Positions 37,369 through 48,300 of a stretch of 64,000 nt of DNA are shown here, piece by piece (the first letter of the stretch is position 1; each line of letters starts with the position of its first letter). Where the stretch lies: assembly GCF_019145235.1 (NCBI RefSeq), contig NZ_JAHSTV010000010.1, positions 244,526-308,525 on the forward strand, written 5' to 3'. Under the pieces are notes generated by a model. It had not been told where the DNA came from. It made no database searches and worked only from the letters and a program-made list of their open reading frames with translations. The position numbers and the translations under genes were made by a program. The stretch is from Pseudomonas farris. GTDB taxonomy: Bacteria; Pseudomonadota; Gammaproteobacteria; Pseudomonadales; Pseudomonadaceae.

Positions 37369-37576
37369 AACCTCTTCCTTTGTTTGAACATTCCTCGGCC
37401 AGCGAGAAGGTGTTGATTGCCGCTGCCGTAAGGCATTGCGCGCGGCGGCGAAGGGTCGTCGCGCGCGATCATTTCATTCATGCAATGGGAAGCCCTGCGG
37501 GGTGGCTCACCTTAAGCATTCCGGCCAAGCATGACGCTCGACTGGAATCATTCGATAAATTGTTGCCAAGTATCTT

Positions 37577-38587
37577 TTACAGCAGGTCTTTTATCAACAA
37601 TTCAGCCACCTGCACAGCATTGAGCGCGGCCCCTTTGCGTACGTTATCTGACGTCAGCCACATATTAAGTTCCGCCGGCTCGTCGATCCCGCTGCGAACC
37701 CGACCAACGTAAACAACATCCTGCCCTACCGCATCACCTACCGGGGTCGGGTAATCACCCGCCTCGACCAGTTCGATGCCGGGTGCCGCTTCCAGGGCTG
37801 CGTTGACTTTCGCCAGATCGATAGAGCTCGACGACTGTAAGGTCATGCTAAAGCTATCGCCGAAAAACACCGGAGCTTGAATGCAAGTGACGGAAATCTT
37901 TAATGAAGGTAGCGCCATGACTTGACGCAGCTCGCGCACCAGGCGTTTTTCCAGCAGCGTATGACCTTGAGCATCGGGCGTACCGACTTGCGCCAGCAGG
38001 TTGAAAGCCATCTGCCGATCGAAGAACGCTGGCTCCAGCGGACGCACATTGAGCAGCTCGGCGGTTTGCCGGGCCAGCTCGGTGACCGCTTCGCGGCCTT
38101 GGGCAGAGACCGCCAGACACGCCGTCAAACTGATGCGTTGCAGGTCGAGCAAACCGAGCAATGGCGCCAGCACCACCGCCAGCGTCGCGGCCGAAGGGCT
38201 TGGGCTGCTGACCTGGAAGGGCTTTTTCAGGCCCGCCAGAACTTCAGCGTTGGCCTCAGGCACCACTTGCGGCGCCTGATCGGCCGGCAAGGCGCCGGAC
38301 AGGTCGATCAGCGAGCAACCGGCGGCCGTGGCACGCGGAGCGAAACTGAGGGTCACCGCCGGACCGGCGGCAAAGAACACCAATTGGACTTTGCTGAAAT
38401 CGAATTCATCGACTTCCCGCACTCGCACGTTCTTGCCGCGAAACGGCACCGAATGACCGGCCGATTCACTGCTCGCCAGCAGGTGCAGGTTACCGACCGG
38501 AAAATCCCGCTCTTCGAGAATCTGGACGAGTGTTTCGCCGACAGTACCGGTGGCGCCGATCACGGCAATATCAAAGGACTGGCTCAT
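37577..38587 (-). CDS. usg: Aspartate-semialdehyde dehydrogenase-like protein (USG-1 type), no catalytic Cys
   Basis: 336 residues with an Asd-like fold: NAD(P) motif IAVIGATGTVGETLVQIL, then DLSGALPADQ and a C-terminal VGDAVGQDVVYVGRVRSG. Where true Asd enzymes have the catalytic Cys (NPNCST or GGNCTV), this protein reads SSPSPSAAT, so it has no nucleophile. Placed between fimV and asd as the USG-1 gene is in other gammaproteobacteria. Probably non-dehydrogenase; role unknown. Confidence 0.85.
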   Translation of the reverse strand: MSQSFDIAVIGATGTVGETLVQILEERDFPVGNLHLLASSESAGHSVPFRGKNVRVREVDEFDFSKVQLVFFAAGPAVTLSFAPRATAAGCSLIDLSGALPADQAPQVVPEANAEVLAGLKKPFQVSSPSPSAATLAVVLAPLLGLLDLQRISLTACLAVSAQGREAVTELARQTAELLNVRPLEPAFFDRQMAFNLLAQVGTPDAQGHTLLEKRLVRELRQVMALPSLKISVTCIQAPVFFGDSFSMTLQSSSSIDLAKVNAALEAAPGIELVEAGDYPTPVGDAVGQDVVYVGRVRSGIDEPAELNMWLTSDNVRKGAALNAVQVAELLIKDLL

Positions 38588-38680
38588 GGTTCTACCTCTG
38601 GCGAAACGGGGGGAGCGGCACTTTACCGGGTGGTTGGCAGTGAGGCAATTCGGCGGAGACCTGCGGCGCCAGTTCCGGCC

Positions 38681-38773
38681 TCATCGCGGGCAAGCCCGCT
38701 CCCACAGGTTTTGTGTTGCTCCCATATTTTGCATACGACCCCAACCTTGTGGGAGCGGGCTTGCCCGCGATGA
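38681..38773. repeat. REP doublet
   Basis: TCATCGCGGGCAAGCCCGCT and its near-exact complement ending GGGCTTGCCCGCGATGA, about 49 bases between the cores. Between usg and asd. Confidence 0.95.
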
Positions 38774-38813
38774 CGGTATAGCTGACAACCGAGTACCCTC
38801 AGACTGTCGCGCA

Positions 38814-38850
38814 TAAAAAAACCCGCACCTCTTTCAAGGCACGGGCTCTT
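38814..38850 (-). terminator. Terminator of asd
   Basis: Minus strand CCCGTGCCT, loop, AGGTGCGGG (two G-U pairs), then TTTTTTT, 17 bases past the asd stop. Confidence 0.8.
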
Positions 38851-38866
38851 TCATTTCACCAATCGA

Positions 38867-39979
38867 TCAACGCTCAAGCAGAATCCGCAGCATGCGACGC
38901 AGCGGTTCGGCCGCGCCCCACAGCAGTTGGTCGCCGACGGTGAAGGCACCGACGAACTGCGAACCCATGTTCAGCTTGCGCAGACGGCCAACCGGCACGT
39001 TCAGGGTACCGGTAACCTTTGTAGGGCTCAGCTCCTGCATGCTGATTTCGCGGTTGTTCGGCACCAGCTTGACCCAAGGGTTGTGCTGACTGATCAGCCC
39101 TTCGATGTCGGCGATCGGCACGTCTTTGTTCAGCTTGATGGTCAGCGCCTGGCTGTGGCAACGCATGGCGCCGATGCGCACGCAGATACCGTCCACCGGG
39201 ATCGGGCTCTTGAAGCGACCGAGGATCTTGTTGGTCTCGGCCTGGGCCTTCCACTCTTCGCGGCTCTGACCGTTCGGCAGTTCCTTGTCGATCCACGGGA
39301 TCAGGCTGCCGGCCAGCGGTACACCGAAGTTTTCGGTCGGGTACGCGTCGCTGCGCATGGCTTCGGCAACACGGCGATCGATGTCGAGGATGGCACTGGC
39401 CGGGTCGGCCAGTTGATCGGCGACAGCGGCGTGGGTCGCGCCCATTTGCTTGATCAGCTCACGCATGTTCTGCGCGCCGGCACCGGAGGCTGCCTGATAG
39501 GTCATGGCGCTCATCCACTCGACCAGACCGGCCTCGAACAGGCCACCCAGGCCCATCAGCATCAGGCTGACGGTGCAGTTGCCGCCGATGTAGTTCTTGG
39601 TGCCCGCATCGAGTTGCTGATCGATGACCTTACGGTTCACCGGGTCCAGCACGATCACCGCGTCATCCTGCATGCGCAGGCTGGAAGCGGCGTCGATCCA
39701 GTAACCCTGCCAGCCGGCTTCGCGCAGTTTCGGGAAGACTTCGCTGGTGTAGTCGCCACCCTGGCAGGTCAGAATCACGTCGAGGGTTTTCAGCTCTTCA
39801 ATGCTGTAAGCGTCCTTGAGCGGAGCAATGTCCTTGCCCACGGACGGGCCTTGGCCACCGACATTGGAAGTGGTGAAAAACACCGGCTCAATAAGATCGA
39901 AATCCTGCTCTTCCAGCATCCGCTGCATGAGCACGGAACCGACCATACCGCGCCAACCGATCAGACCTACACGTTTCAT
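38867..39979 (-). CDS. asd: Aspartate-semialdehyde dehydrogenase
   Basis: 370 residues, the functional enzyme of the aspartate family (lysine, threonine, methionine, cell wall). Nucleotide motif GLIGWRGMVGSVLMQRM at the start, catalytic Cys in YIGGNCTVSLMLMGLGG at about residue 135, catalytic His in VRIGAMRCHSQALTIKL. Single gene between leuB and usg. Confidence 0.97.
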   Translation of the reverse strand: MKRVGLIGWRGMVGSVLMQRMLEEQDFDLIEPVFFTTSNVGGQGPSVGKDIAPLKDAYSIEELKTLDVILTCQGGDYTSEVFPKLREAGWQGYWIDAASSLRMQDDAVIVLDPVNRKVIDQQLDAGTKNYIGGNCTVSLMLMGLGGLFEAGLVEWMSAMTYQAASGAGAQNMRELIKQMGATHAAVADQLADPASAILDIDRRVAEAMRSDAYPTENFGVPLAGSLIPWIDKELPNGQSREEWKAQAETNKILGRFKSPIPVDGICVRIGAMRCHSQALTIKLNKDVPIADIEGLISQHNPWVKLVPNNREISMQELSPTKVTGTLNVPVGRLRKLNMGSQFVGAFTVGDQLLWGAAEPLRRMLRILLER

Positions 39980-40046
39980 CGCAACTACACCTTCTTAAAA
40001 GTGGGCCGCTGCTTTCATGGTTGAAAGTTGCAGCGGGCCAAAGAGA

Positions 40047-41129
40047 TTACAGATTCCGCAGCGCGGCGACTACTGCATCGCCCATTTCCTGCGTACCAAC
40101 CTTGGTGCAACCGGCCGACCAGATGTCGCCCGTGCGCAGGCCCTGATCCAATACCAGGCTCACGGCCTTCTCGATGGCATCGGCCGCGTCCTGCAGATTG
40201 AAGCTGTAACGCAGCATCATCGACACCGACAGAATGGTCGCCAACGGGTTGGCAATGCCCTTGCCAGCGATGTCCGGCGCCGAACCATGGCACGGCTCGT
40301 ACATGCCTTTGTTGTTGGCATCCAGCGACGCCGACGGCAGCATGCCGATCGAACCGGTGAGCATCGACGCTTCGTCGGAAAGAATGTCGCCGAACAGGTT
40401 GTCGGTGACGATCACGTCGAATTGCTTGGGTGCACGCACCAGTTGCATGGCAGCGTTGTCAACGTACATGTGGCTCAGTTCGACTTCCGGGTAGTCTTTG
40501 GCCACTTGCTCGACGATTTCGCGCCACAGTTGGCTGGACGCCAGCACGTTGGCCTTGTCCACCGAGCACAGCTTCTTGCCGCGTACGCGGGCCATGTCGA
40601 AACCGACACGGGCGATACGGCGGATTTCGGTTTCGCTGTACGGCAGGGTGTCGTAGGCCTGACGCTCGCCGTTTTCCAGTTCACGCACACCGCGTGGCGC
40701 GCCGAAGTAAATGCCGCCGGTCAGTTCACGGACGATCAGGATGTCCAGGCCAGCCACGATTTCTGCCTTCAGGCTGGAAGCTTCGGCCAGTTGCGGGTAC
40801 AGGATCGCCGGACGCAGGTTGCCGAAAAGGCCCAGTTGCGCACGGATTTTCAGCAGACCGCGCTCAGGGCGGATATCACGTTCGATGGTGTCCCATTTCG
40901 GGCCGCCCACGGCGCCCAGCAATACCGCATCGGCAGCACGGGCACGGGCCAGGGTTTCGTCGGCCAGCGGCACGCCGTGCTTGTCGATGGCGGCGCCACC
41001 GATCACGTCATGACTCAGTTCGAAGCCCAGGCTGTACTTGTCGTTCGCCAGCTCCAGCACCTTGACCGCTTCGGCCATGATTTCCGGGCCAATACCGTCA
41101 CCCGGGAGAATCAGAATCTGCTTGCTCAT
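40047..41129 (-). CDS. leuB: 3-isopropylmalate dehydrogenase
   Basis: 360 residues of the isocitrate/isopropylmalate dehydrogenase family. LPGDGIGPEIMAEAVKVLE at the start, RELTGGIYFGAPRG in the middle, and the NAD/metal motif VTDNLFGDILSDEASMLTGSIGMLPSASL. Third step of leucine synthesis. Strong GAGGAAAGC ribosome site. Follows a methyltransferase gene after leuD. Confidence 0.97.
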   Translation of the reverse strand: MSKQILILPGDGIGPEIMAEAVKVLELANDKYSLGFELSHDVIGGAAIDKHGVPLADETLARARAADAVLLGAVGGPKWDTIERDIRPERGLLKIRAQLGLFGNLRPAILYPQLAEASSLKAEIVAGLDILIVRELTGGIYFGAPRGVRELENGERQAYDTLPYSETEIRRIARVGFDMARVRGKKLCSVDKANVLASSQLWREIVEQVAKDYPEVELSHMYVDNAAMQLVRAPKQFDVIVTDNLFGDILSDEASMLTGSIGMLPSASLDANNKGMYEPCHGSAPDIAGKGIANPLATILSVSMMLRYSFNLQDAADAIEKAVSLVLDQGLRTGDIWSAGCTKVGTQEMGDAVVAALRNL

Positions 41130-41188
41130 GCTTTCCTCATGTCATCAGTCGGCACGCCCGTGGGCGTACCCGGAAAAAGTCTTGGCGC

Positions 41189-41956
41189 TTATCGTTCAGC
41201 CATCAGCACCAGCACATCGGTACTGAACGAACCATCGGGCTCAATCTCAAAATATTCGCGAACTTCATTGCCCATCGATTGCTGCAGCTCGCGGATCGCC
41301 GCGCGCATCACTTGCGGCGTACGCATGCGCTCAACCCAGGAGGTGTATTCCAGACGCAGCCGTTGGCGCGTGGTGCTGCGGGTATGCAACCCCGCTTCGC
41401 TGACCTGACGCAACCACTCACCGGCAGAATAATCGCGCACATGGCTGGTGTCGCGCAGCACTTCGACGCTTTGCAGGTAAGTGTCGAACAACGGGCTGCC
41501 CGGCGACAACACATCGATGAACGCCGCCACCCCGCCCGGCTTCAGTACCCGACGAACTTCCCGCAGGGCCAGCCCGAGGTCGCTCCAATGGTGCGCCGAA
41601 TAACGGCTGAAGACGAAATCGAACTCGCCGTCAGCGAACGGCAAGCGCTCGGCGGCACCCAGTACCGTGGACACGTTGTTCAAGCCGCGATCGACGGCAG
41701 CAGTGGCCACCACGTCGAGCATCTGCTGAGACAAATCGTAAGCCACCACTTCCTTGACCAGCGAAGCCACGTGAAAACTCACATGACCGGCGCCGCAACC
41801 GAGGTCGAGCACGCGGGCATCGCCCTGCCCCACCAGTTCAGCCTGTAGCAGCGCGAATTCAGTGCCTTGAGCGTGTACGGCGCTGCTCAGGTAGGCCGAG
41901 GCCTGTTCACCGAATTGCTTTTGTACTACCTGACTGTGCTGGGCGGTGCTGGTCAT
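41189..41956 (-). CDS. Class I SAM-dependent methyltransferase
   Basis: 255 residues. SAM-binding motif ARVLDLGCGAGHVSFHVA at about residues 51-68, and motif IV-like FDFVFSRYSAHHWSDLGLAL. Resembles UbiE/COQ5-type small-molecule methyltransferases but the substrate is unknown. Start is the ATG preceded by AGGAC; a longer in-frame ATG runs back through the REP doublet. Between leuD and leuB, as in other Pseudomonas. Confidence 0.9.
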   Translation of the reverse strand: MTSTAQHSQVVQKQFGEQASAYLSSAVHAQGTEFALLQAELVGQGDARVLDLGCGAGHVSFHVASLVKEVVAYDLSQQMLDVVATAAVDRGLNNVSTVLGAAERLPFADGEFDFVFSRYSAHHWSDLGLALREVRRVLKPGGVAAFIDVLSPGSPLFDTYLQSVEVLRDTSHVRDYSAGEWLRQVSEAGLHTRSTTRQRLRLEYTSWVERMRTPQVMRAAIRELQQSMGNEVREYFEIEPDGSFSTDVLVLMAER

Positions 41957-41993
41957 AGTTATGTCCTGATATTTGTGTTGTCTGATCTGCCGC

Positions 41994-42060
41994 CTTCGCG
42001 AGCAAGCCCGCTCCCACATTTGAAATGCATTCCAATGTGGGAGCGGGCTTGCTCGCGAAG
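41994..42060. repeat. REP doublet
   Basis: CTTCGCGAGCAAGCCCGCTC and its exact complement, with 19 bases between the cores. Between leuD and the methyltransferase. Confidence 0.96.
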
Positions 42061-42093
42061 AGGCCGGCCCTACCTACATCAATTTCGGATCAA

Positions 42094-42738
42094 TCACGCG
42101 TCGCGAAACAACCACGGCTGGCTCGCACGATGCTTGGCTTCAAACGTGGCAATCGCCTCGTGGTCCTGCAAGGTCAGGCCGATATCGTCCAGACCATTGA
42201 GCAGGCAGTGTTTGCGGAAGGCATCGATTTCGAAATTCAACACTTTGCCATCCGGACGGGTCACGGTCTGGGCTTGCAGATCAACCTGCAACTGATAGCC
42301 CGGAGTCGCCTCAACCTGCTGGAACAGCTCATCGACTTCAGCGTCGCTCAGGATGATCGGCAGCAAGCCGTTCTTGAAGCTGTTGTTGAAGAAGATGTCG
42401 GCATAGCTCGGCGCAATGATGGTGCGGAAACCGTACTCTTCCAGCGCCCACGGTGCGTGTTCGCGGCTGGAGCCGCAACCGAAGTTCTCCCGGGCCAGCA
42501 ACACGCTGGCGCCCTGATAACGTTCGGCGTTGAGGACGAAGTCCTTGTTCAACGGGCGCTTGGAGTTGTCCTGATACGGCTGCCCGACATCCAGGTAACG
42601 CCATTCATCGAACAGGTTCGGACCGAAACCGGTGCGCTTGATCGACTTCAAGAACTGCTTCGGAATGATCTGGTCGGTATCGACGTTGGCACGATCCAAA
42701 GGCGCGACAAGACCAGTGTGCTGAGTGAAAGCTTTCAT
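42094..42738 (-). CDS. leuD: 3-isopropylmalate dehydratase small subunit
   Basis: 214 residues. Small (swivel) subunit of isopropylmalate isomerase; the segment NFGCGSSREHAPWALEEYG is the substrate-binding loop of the family. Works with LeuC, which holds the iron-sulfur cluster. Starts 12 bases after leuC with AAAGGAGCGC as ribosome site. Confidence 0.97.
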   Translation of the reverse strand: MKAFTQHTGLVAPLDRANVDTDQIIPKQFLKSIKRTGFGPNLFDEWRYLDVGQPYQDNSKRPLNKDFVLNAERYQGASVLLARENFGCGSSREHAPWALEEYGFRTIIAPSYADIFFNNSFKNGLLPIILSDAEVDELFQQVEATPGYQLQVDLQAQTVTRPDGKVLNFEIDAFRKHCLLNGLDDIGLTLQDHEAIATFEAKHRASQPWLFRDA

Positions 42739-42749
42739 GCTGCGCTCCT

Positions 42750-44168
42750 TTAGATCAATTCACGGACGTCGACGAAACGGCCGTTTACCGCGGCGGCGGC
42801 GGCCATGGCCGGGCTGACGAGGTGCGTACGGCCACCGGCGCCCTGACGGCCTTCGAAGTTACGGTTGGAGGTCGACGCGCAATGCTCGCCCGACTCCAAA
42901 CGGTCCGGGTTCATCGCCAGGCACATCGAGCAACCCGGCTCGCGCCATTCAAAACCGGCTTCGAGGAAAATCTTGTCCAGACCTTCGGATTCGGCCTGAG
43001 CCTTCACCAGCCCCGACCCCGGCACCACGATGGCCTGCTTGATGGTCGAAGCCACCTTGCGGCCCTTGGCAATCACGGCAGCGGCGCGCAGGTCTTCGAT
43101 CCGTGAGTTGGTGCAGGAGCCAATGAACACGCGGTCCAGCTGGATGTCGGTGATCGCCTGATTGGCGGTCAACCCCATGTATTTCAGGGCACGGACGATG
43201 GAGTCGCGCTTGACCAAGTCCATTTCCTTCGCAGGATCGGGAACGTTCTGATCGACAGCCAAGACCATCTCGGGCGAGGTACCCCAGCTGACTTGCGGTT
43301 TGATCTGAGTGGCATCGAGCTCGACGATGGTGTCGAACTTGGCATCCGCATCGGAAACCAGGTCTTTCCAGGCTTCGACAGCCAAATCCCATTCCGCGCC
43401 TTTCGGAGCAAATGGACGGCCCTTGACGTAAGCCACGGTTTTTTCGTCGGCGGCCACCAGGCCTACGCGAGCGCCAGCCTCGATCGCCATGTTGCAAATA
43501 GTCATGCGGCCTTCAACGGACAAGTCGCGAATCGCGCTACCGGCGAACTCGATGGCATGGCCGTTACCGCCGGCGGTGCCGATCTTGCCGATCACCGCAA
43601 GGACGATGTCCTTGGCGGTCACGCCGAACGGCAATTGGCCTTCGACCGATACCAGCATGTTCTTCATCTTTTTCGCGACCAGGCACTGAGTGGCGAGCAC
43701 GTGCTCGACCTCGGAAGTGCCGATACCGTGAGCCAGGGCACCGAACGCGCCGTGGGTCGAGGTATGGGAGTCGCCGCAAACCACGGTCATGCCCGGCAAG
43801 GTGGCGCCCTGCTCCGGGCCGATGACGTGAACGATGCCTTGGCGGACATCATTCATCTTGAATTCGACGATGCCGTATTCGTCACAGTTATCGTCGAGGG
43901 TCTGAACCTGCAAACGCGAGACCTGGTCGACAATCGCTTCAATGCCGCCCTTGCGCTCCGGAGTCGTCGGAACGTTGTGGTCGGGGGTCGCGATGTTGGC
44001 ATCGATGCGCCAAGGCTTGCGCCCGGCCAGACGCAGGCCTTCGAAGGCTTGCGGCGAGGTCACTTCGTGGATGATGTGACGATCGATATAGATCAGCGCC
44101 GAGCCATCGTCGCGCTGCTTGACCAAATGCGAATCCCAGAGCTTGTCGTAGAGCGTTTTGCCGGCCAT
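42750..44168 (-). CDS. leuC: 3-isopropylmalate dehydratase large subunit
   Basis: 472 residues of the aconitase superfamily. Motif VVCGDSHTSTHGAFGALAHGIGTSEV and the two remaining cluster Cys in FIGSCTNSRIEDLRAA and WREPGCSMCLAMNPDRL. Converts 2- to 3-isopropylmalate with LeuD. First gene of the leu block, divergent from a LysR regulator. Confidence 0.97.
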   Translation of the reverse strand: MAGKTLYDKLWDSHLVKQRDDGSALIYIDRHIIHEVTSPQAFEGLRLAGRKPWRIDANIATPDHNVPTTPERKGGIEAIVDQVSRLQVQTLDDNCDEYGIVEFKMNDVRQGIVHVIGPEQGATLPGMTVVCGDSHTSTHGAFGALAHGIGTSEVEHVLATQCLVAKKMKNMLVSVEGQLPFGVTAKDIVLAVIGKIGTAGGNGHAIEFAGSAIRDLSVEGRMTICNMAIEAGARVGLVAADEKTVAYVKGRPFAPKGAEWDLAVEAWKDLVSDADAKFDTIVELDATQIKPQVSWGTSPEMVLAVDQNVPDPAKEMDLVKRDSIVRALKYMGLTANQAITDIQLDRVFIGSCTNSRIEDLRAAAVIAKGRKVASTIKQAIVVPGSGLVKAQAESEGLDKIFLEAGFEWREPGCSMCLAMNPDRLESGEHCASTSNRNFEGRQGAGGRTHLVSPAMAAAAAVNGRFVDVRELI

Positions 44169-44327
44169 CAGACGGTTTCCTCATCAGCTTGTTTCTATGC
44201 CCCGGATCTTGAAAATTTCAATAACCCCTTGGCTTGTGAGGTCGATCCTAGGGGGTTACATTAAATAACTCAAATTCATATTTTTCATGCTTTGCATAAC
44301 CATCTGGAATACAACTGAGACATCATC

Positions 44328-45218
44328 ATGGACCTCGCCAACCTCAATGCTTTTATCGCGATTGCCGAGACAGGAAGCTTCTCCGGCGCCGGCGAACGGC
44401 TGCACCTGACGCAACCCGCCATCAGCAAGCGCATTGCCGGCCTGGAGCAGCAATTGAAGGTGCGGCTGTTCGATCGACTGGGCCGGGAAGTCAGCTTGAC
44501 CGAAGCCGGTCGCGCCCTGCTGCCACGGGCCTATCAGATCCTCAATGTGCTGGATGACACCCGCCGCGCCCTGACCAACCTGACCGGCGAAGTCTCCGGT
44601 CGTCTGACATTGGCCACCAGTCATCACATAGGCCTGCACCGTTTGCCGCCCTTATTAAGGGAGTTCACTCGACGTTACCCACAAGTGGCGCTGGATATTC
44701 AGTTCCTCGATTCGGAAGTGGCTTACGAAGAAATCCTCCATGGCCGCGCCGAACTGGCGGTAATCACTCTTGCACCGGAGCCTCACGCCCTGGTCAAGGC
44801 CACGCCCGTGTGGGACGACCCACTGGATTTCGTGGTCGCCCCGGAGCATTCGCTGATCGCTAACGGTCCGGTCAGCCTGGCGGATATTGCCCTGCACCCC
44901 GCGGTTTTCCCCGGCGGCAACACCTTTACCCACCACATCGTACAGCGCTTGTTCGAGGCCCAGGGCCTGACGCCGAACATCGCCATGAGTACGAATTACC
45001 TGGAAACCATAAAAATGATGGTCTCGATCGGCCTGGCCTGGAGCGTATTGCCACGCACCATGCTGGACGATCAAGTGGCGCGCATACCTTTGCCGGGCAT
45101 ACAGCTCACTCGCCAGCTAGGCTATATCCTGCACACCGAACGGACGCTGTCGAACGCGGCACGGGCCTTCATGGCTCTGCTGGATGCACAAATCGATCAG
45201 CCAGGGACTCGCGGCTAA
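44328..45218 (+). CDS. LysR-family transcriptional regulator
   Basis: 296 residues. N-terminal helix-turn-helix (MDLANLNAFIAIAETGSFSGAGERLHLTQPAISKRIAGLEQQL) and effector-binding domain (RLTLATSHHIGLHRLPPLL). Divergent from leuC with a 159-base AT-rich gap, so it may control the leu genes; the target and effector are not proven. Confidence 0.92.
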   Translation: MDLANLNAFIAIAETGSFSGAGERLHLTQPAISKRIAGLEQQLKVRLFDRLGREVSLTEAGRALLPRAYQILNVLDDTRRALTNLTGEVSGRLTLATSHHIGLHRLPPLLREFTRRYPQVALDIQFLDSEVAYEEILHGRAELAVITLAPEPHALVKATPVWDDPLDFVVAPEHSLIANGPVSLADIALHPAVFPGGNTFTHHIVQRLFEAQGLTPNIAMSTNYLETIKMMVSIGLAWSVLPRTMLDDQVARIPLPGIQLTRQLGYILHTERTLSNAARAFMALLDAQIDQPGTRG

Positions 45219-45302
45219 GCTGTGCTTCTTCTTTTTGTGCTACGCCTATAGAGCCCCAAAACCCTGTGCCTAACGCCCAATTCAGCCCAAGGCCTGTTAT
45301 CC

Positions 45303-48300
45303 ATGCCCAAATCTGTTGAACGTATGCCGCCGATGCCGCGAATTCAGGCACTTGACCCCAAACGGTCCGAGCAGAGCTGGGAAAGCGCCCCGCAGTTGCT
45401 GGCAGCCCTCAACGGCGCTCGGCTGGGCGCCTGGTATTGGGACATTGAGCGGGGGCAGATCAGTTGGTCTCGGGGTACTCAGGCGTTGTTCGGCTTCGAT
45501 CCCCGGCAACCGTTGCCCGAGGACCTGGAATACCTCGACTTGCTGCCCCAGGAGGATCGGGCGAAAGCCATCCGCGCCTTCAATGCAGTGATCGCCGGCG
45601 CCCCGCTGGAACAGGCGATGCACCACCGCATCCGCTGGCCCGACGGCAGCCTGCATTGGCTGGAAATCAATGGCAGCCTGCTGCCGGACAAAAACGGTCG
45701 GCCGCGAATGATTGGGGTCATTCGTGAAATCACCCATCAGCGCCAGCGTGAACAGGCGCTGAGCAGCTCGGAAAAACGCTTCGCCACGCTGTTTCACCTG
45801 TGCCCGAACATGGTCCTGCTGACCCGCCAGGAAGACGGCCTGATCAGCGAAGCCAACCAGTATTTCGAAAGTCTGTTCGGCTGGCCGGTGCAAGACGCTA
45901 TCGGTCGAACCACGCTGGAACTGGGCCTATGGGTCAACCCGGAGCAACGGGTGCAACTGGTCAAGGCCACCAAGGCCAAAGGCGAGCTGATCAACATGGA
46001 GGTGCAGTTTCGCGCCAGCAATGGACAGGTTCACGACGGCATCCTCAGCGCGCAAAAGGTCGAACTCGAAGGTCAGCCTTATCTGCTGAGCACGTTCCTT
46101 GACACCACCGAACGTAAAATCGCCGAGCACGCCCTCAAAGACAGCCAGGAACGCCTCGACCTGGCCCTGGATTCGGCGCAACTCGGCACTTGGGACTGGC
46201 ACATTCCCAGTGGCATGCTTTACGGCTCGGCGCGGGCCGCCCAGCTGCATGGGCTAGAGCCCAAACCCTTCCATGAATCCTTCGATGCATTTTTCGAAGG
46301 CGTGCCCGGCGAAGAGCGCGACACCATGCGCAACGCTTACCGCAGCTTGCGCGAAGGCCCGGCCGGCAATTATCAACTGACGTACCGGGTGCAACTGCAG
46401 GACGGCAGTTCGCGCTACCTGGAAAGCCGCGCCAGACTTTATCGAGACGATCACGGCACCCCGTTTCGCATGGCCGGCACACTGCTGGACATCACAGATC
46501 AGGTGGAGCGCGAACAGCAACTGGTGGCGTCGGAAGAGAAATTCGCCACCTTGTTCCAGGTCAGCCCGGACCCGATCTGCGTCACGCGCCAGGACACCGG
46601 CCATTTCATCGAGATCAACTCCAGTTTCACCCAGACGTTCGGCTGGAGCACCGTCGACGTGATTGGCCGCAGCGCCGACGAAATCGGCCTGTGGGACGCT
46701 TCGGCGAAAAGCCTGCAAAGGATCGAGCGGGTCATCCGCGAACAGGGCCTGAACAATGTGGCGATTGTCGTCCAGCACAAGGACGGGCAGTCCCTGACCT
46801 GTGTGATATCGAGCCGGCAGATCAGCGTCGGCGACCAACCGTGCATCGTCACCACCCTGCGCGACATCACCCAGCAGCAACGCTCGGAAGCGGCGCTCAA
46901 GGCCAGCGAGGAGAAGTTCGCCAAGGCCTTCCACTCAAGCCCCGACGCCATCACCATTACCGAGCGCGACACCGGACGCTATCTGGAGGTTAACGATGGT
47001 TTCTGTCGACTGACTGGCTACCGCGCTGATGAAGTGATCGGCCGCACGGTGTATCAAGTCGGTATTTGGGCCGAAGAAAAACAACGCTCGGCGTTGTTGG
47101 CAGAACTACAGATCAAGGGCCGGGTTCACCATCAGGAGATGCTCGGGCGCAACAAACGCGGTGAGTTGCTGACCGTTGAAGTTTCGGTGGAGCCGATCAC
47201 CCTCAACGAAACCGCCTGCCTGCTGCTGACCGCGCGGGACGTCAGCCTGCTGAAAAATGCCGAAGCGCAGATCCGTCACCTGGCCTACCACGACCCGCTG
47301 ACCAACCTGCCCAACCGCGCACTGTTGATGGATCGACTAAGCCAGCAGATCGCCCTGCTCAAACGCCACAACCTGCGCGGCGCGCTGATGTTCCTCGATC
47401 TCGACCACTTCAAGCATATCAACGACTCCCTTGGTCACCCGGTGGGCGATACGGTACTGAAGATCATCACCGCGCGCCTTGAAGCCAGCGTGCGCATGGA
47501 GGACACCGTCGCGCGTCTGGGCGGTGACGAATTCGTGGTGTTGCTCAGCGGCCTGGAAGGTTCGCGCAGCGAGGTCAGCGCTCAGGTCCGGGAGTTGGCG
47601 GACACGTTGCGCGAACTGCTATCCGAACCGATGTTTCTCGACGGACAGCGCCTGCAAGTGACGCCGAGCATTGGTATCGCGCTGATCCCCGACCATGGCT
47701 CGACCCCGACCGACCTGCTCAAACGCGCCGATATCGCCCTTTACCGCGCCAAGGATTCGGGCCGCAACACCACGCAGATGTATCACAACACCATGCAGAA
47801 GGCCGCCAGCGAACGCCTGCGCATGGAAACCGACCTGCGTCTGGCCCTTTCCCGGGGTGAGTTCAGCGTGCAATACCAACCGCAAGTGGATGCCCGCAAC
47901 AATCGCATTACCGGCGCCGAAGCCCTGGTACGCTGGCACCATCCGCAACTGGGTGCGCAATCGCCCACCGAGTTCATCAAGGTACTGGAAGACAGCGGGC
48001 TGATTCTGGAGGTTGGCACGTGGATCCTCGACGAAGCCTGCGCGGCCTTCAAACACCTGATCGCCAAAGGCCTGATCGACCCGCTCGATTTCAGCCTGTG
48101 CGTGAACATCAGCCCCCGGCAATTCCGTCAAAACGATTTCGTCGAACGCATCGAACACAGCCTTGGCAGCCATGGCCTGCCCTGCTCTCTGCTGAAACTG
48201 GAAATCACCGAAGGCATCGTCATCCAGAACCTGGACGACACCATCAGCAAAATGCGGCGCCTGAAAAAACTCGGCGTGAGCTTTGCCATGGACGATTTCG

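Noticed and set aside
37380..37712. 110-codon plus-strand ORF between fimV and usg
   Set aside because: Half lies antisense to usg; no ribosome site or motif.
45297..45893. 198-codon frame antisense to the PAS region
   Set aside because: Shadow of the PAS-GGDEF-EAL gene.
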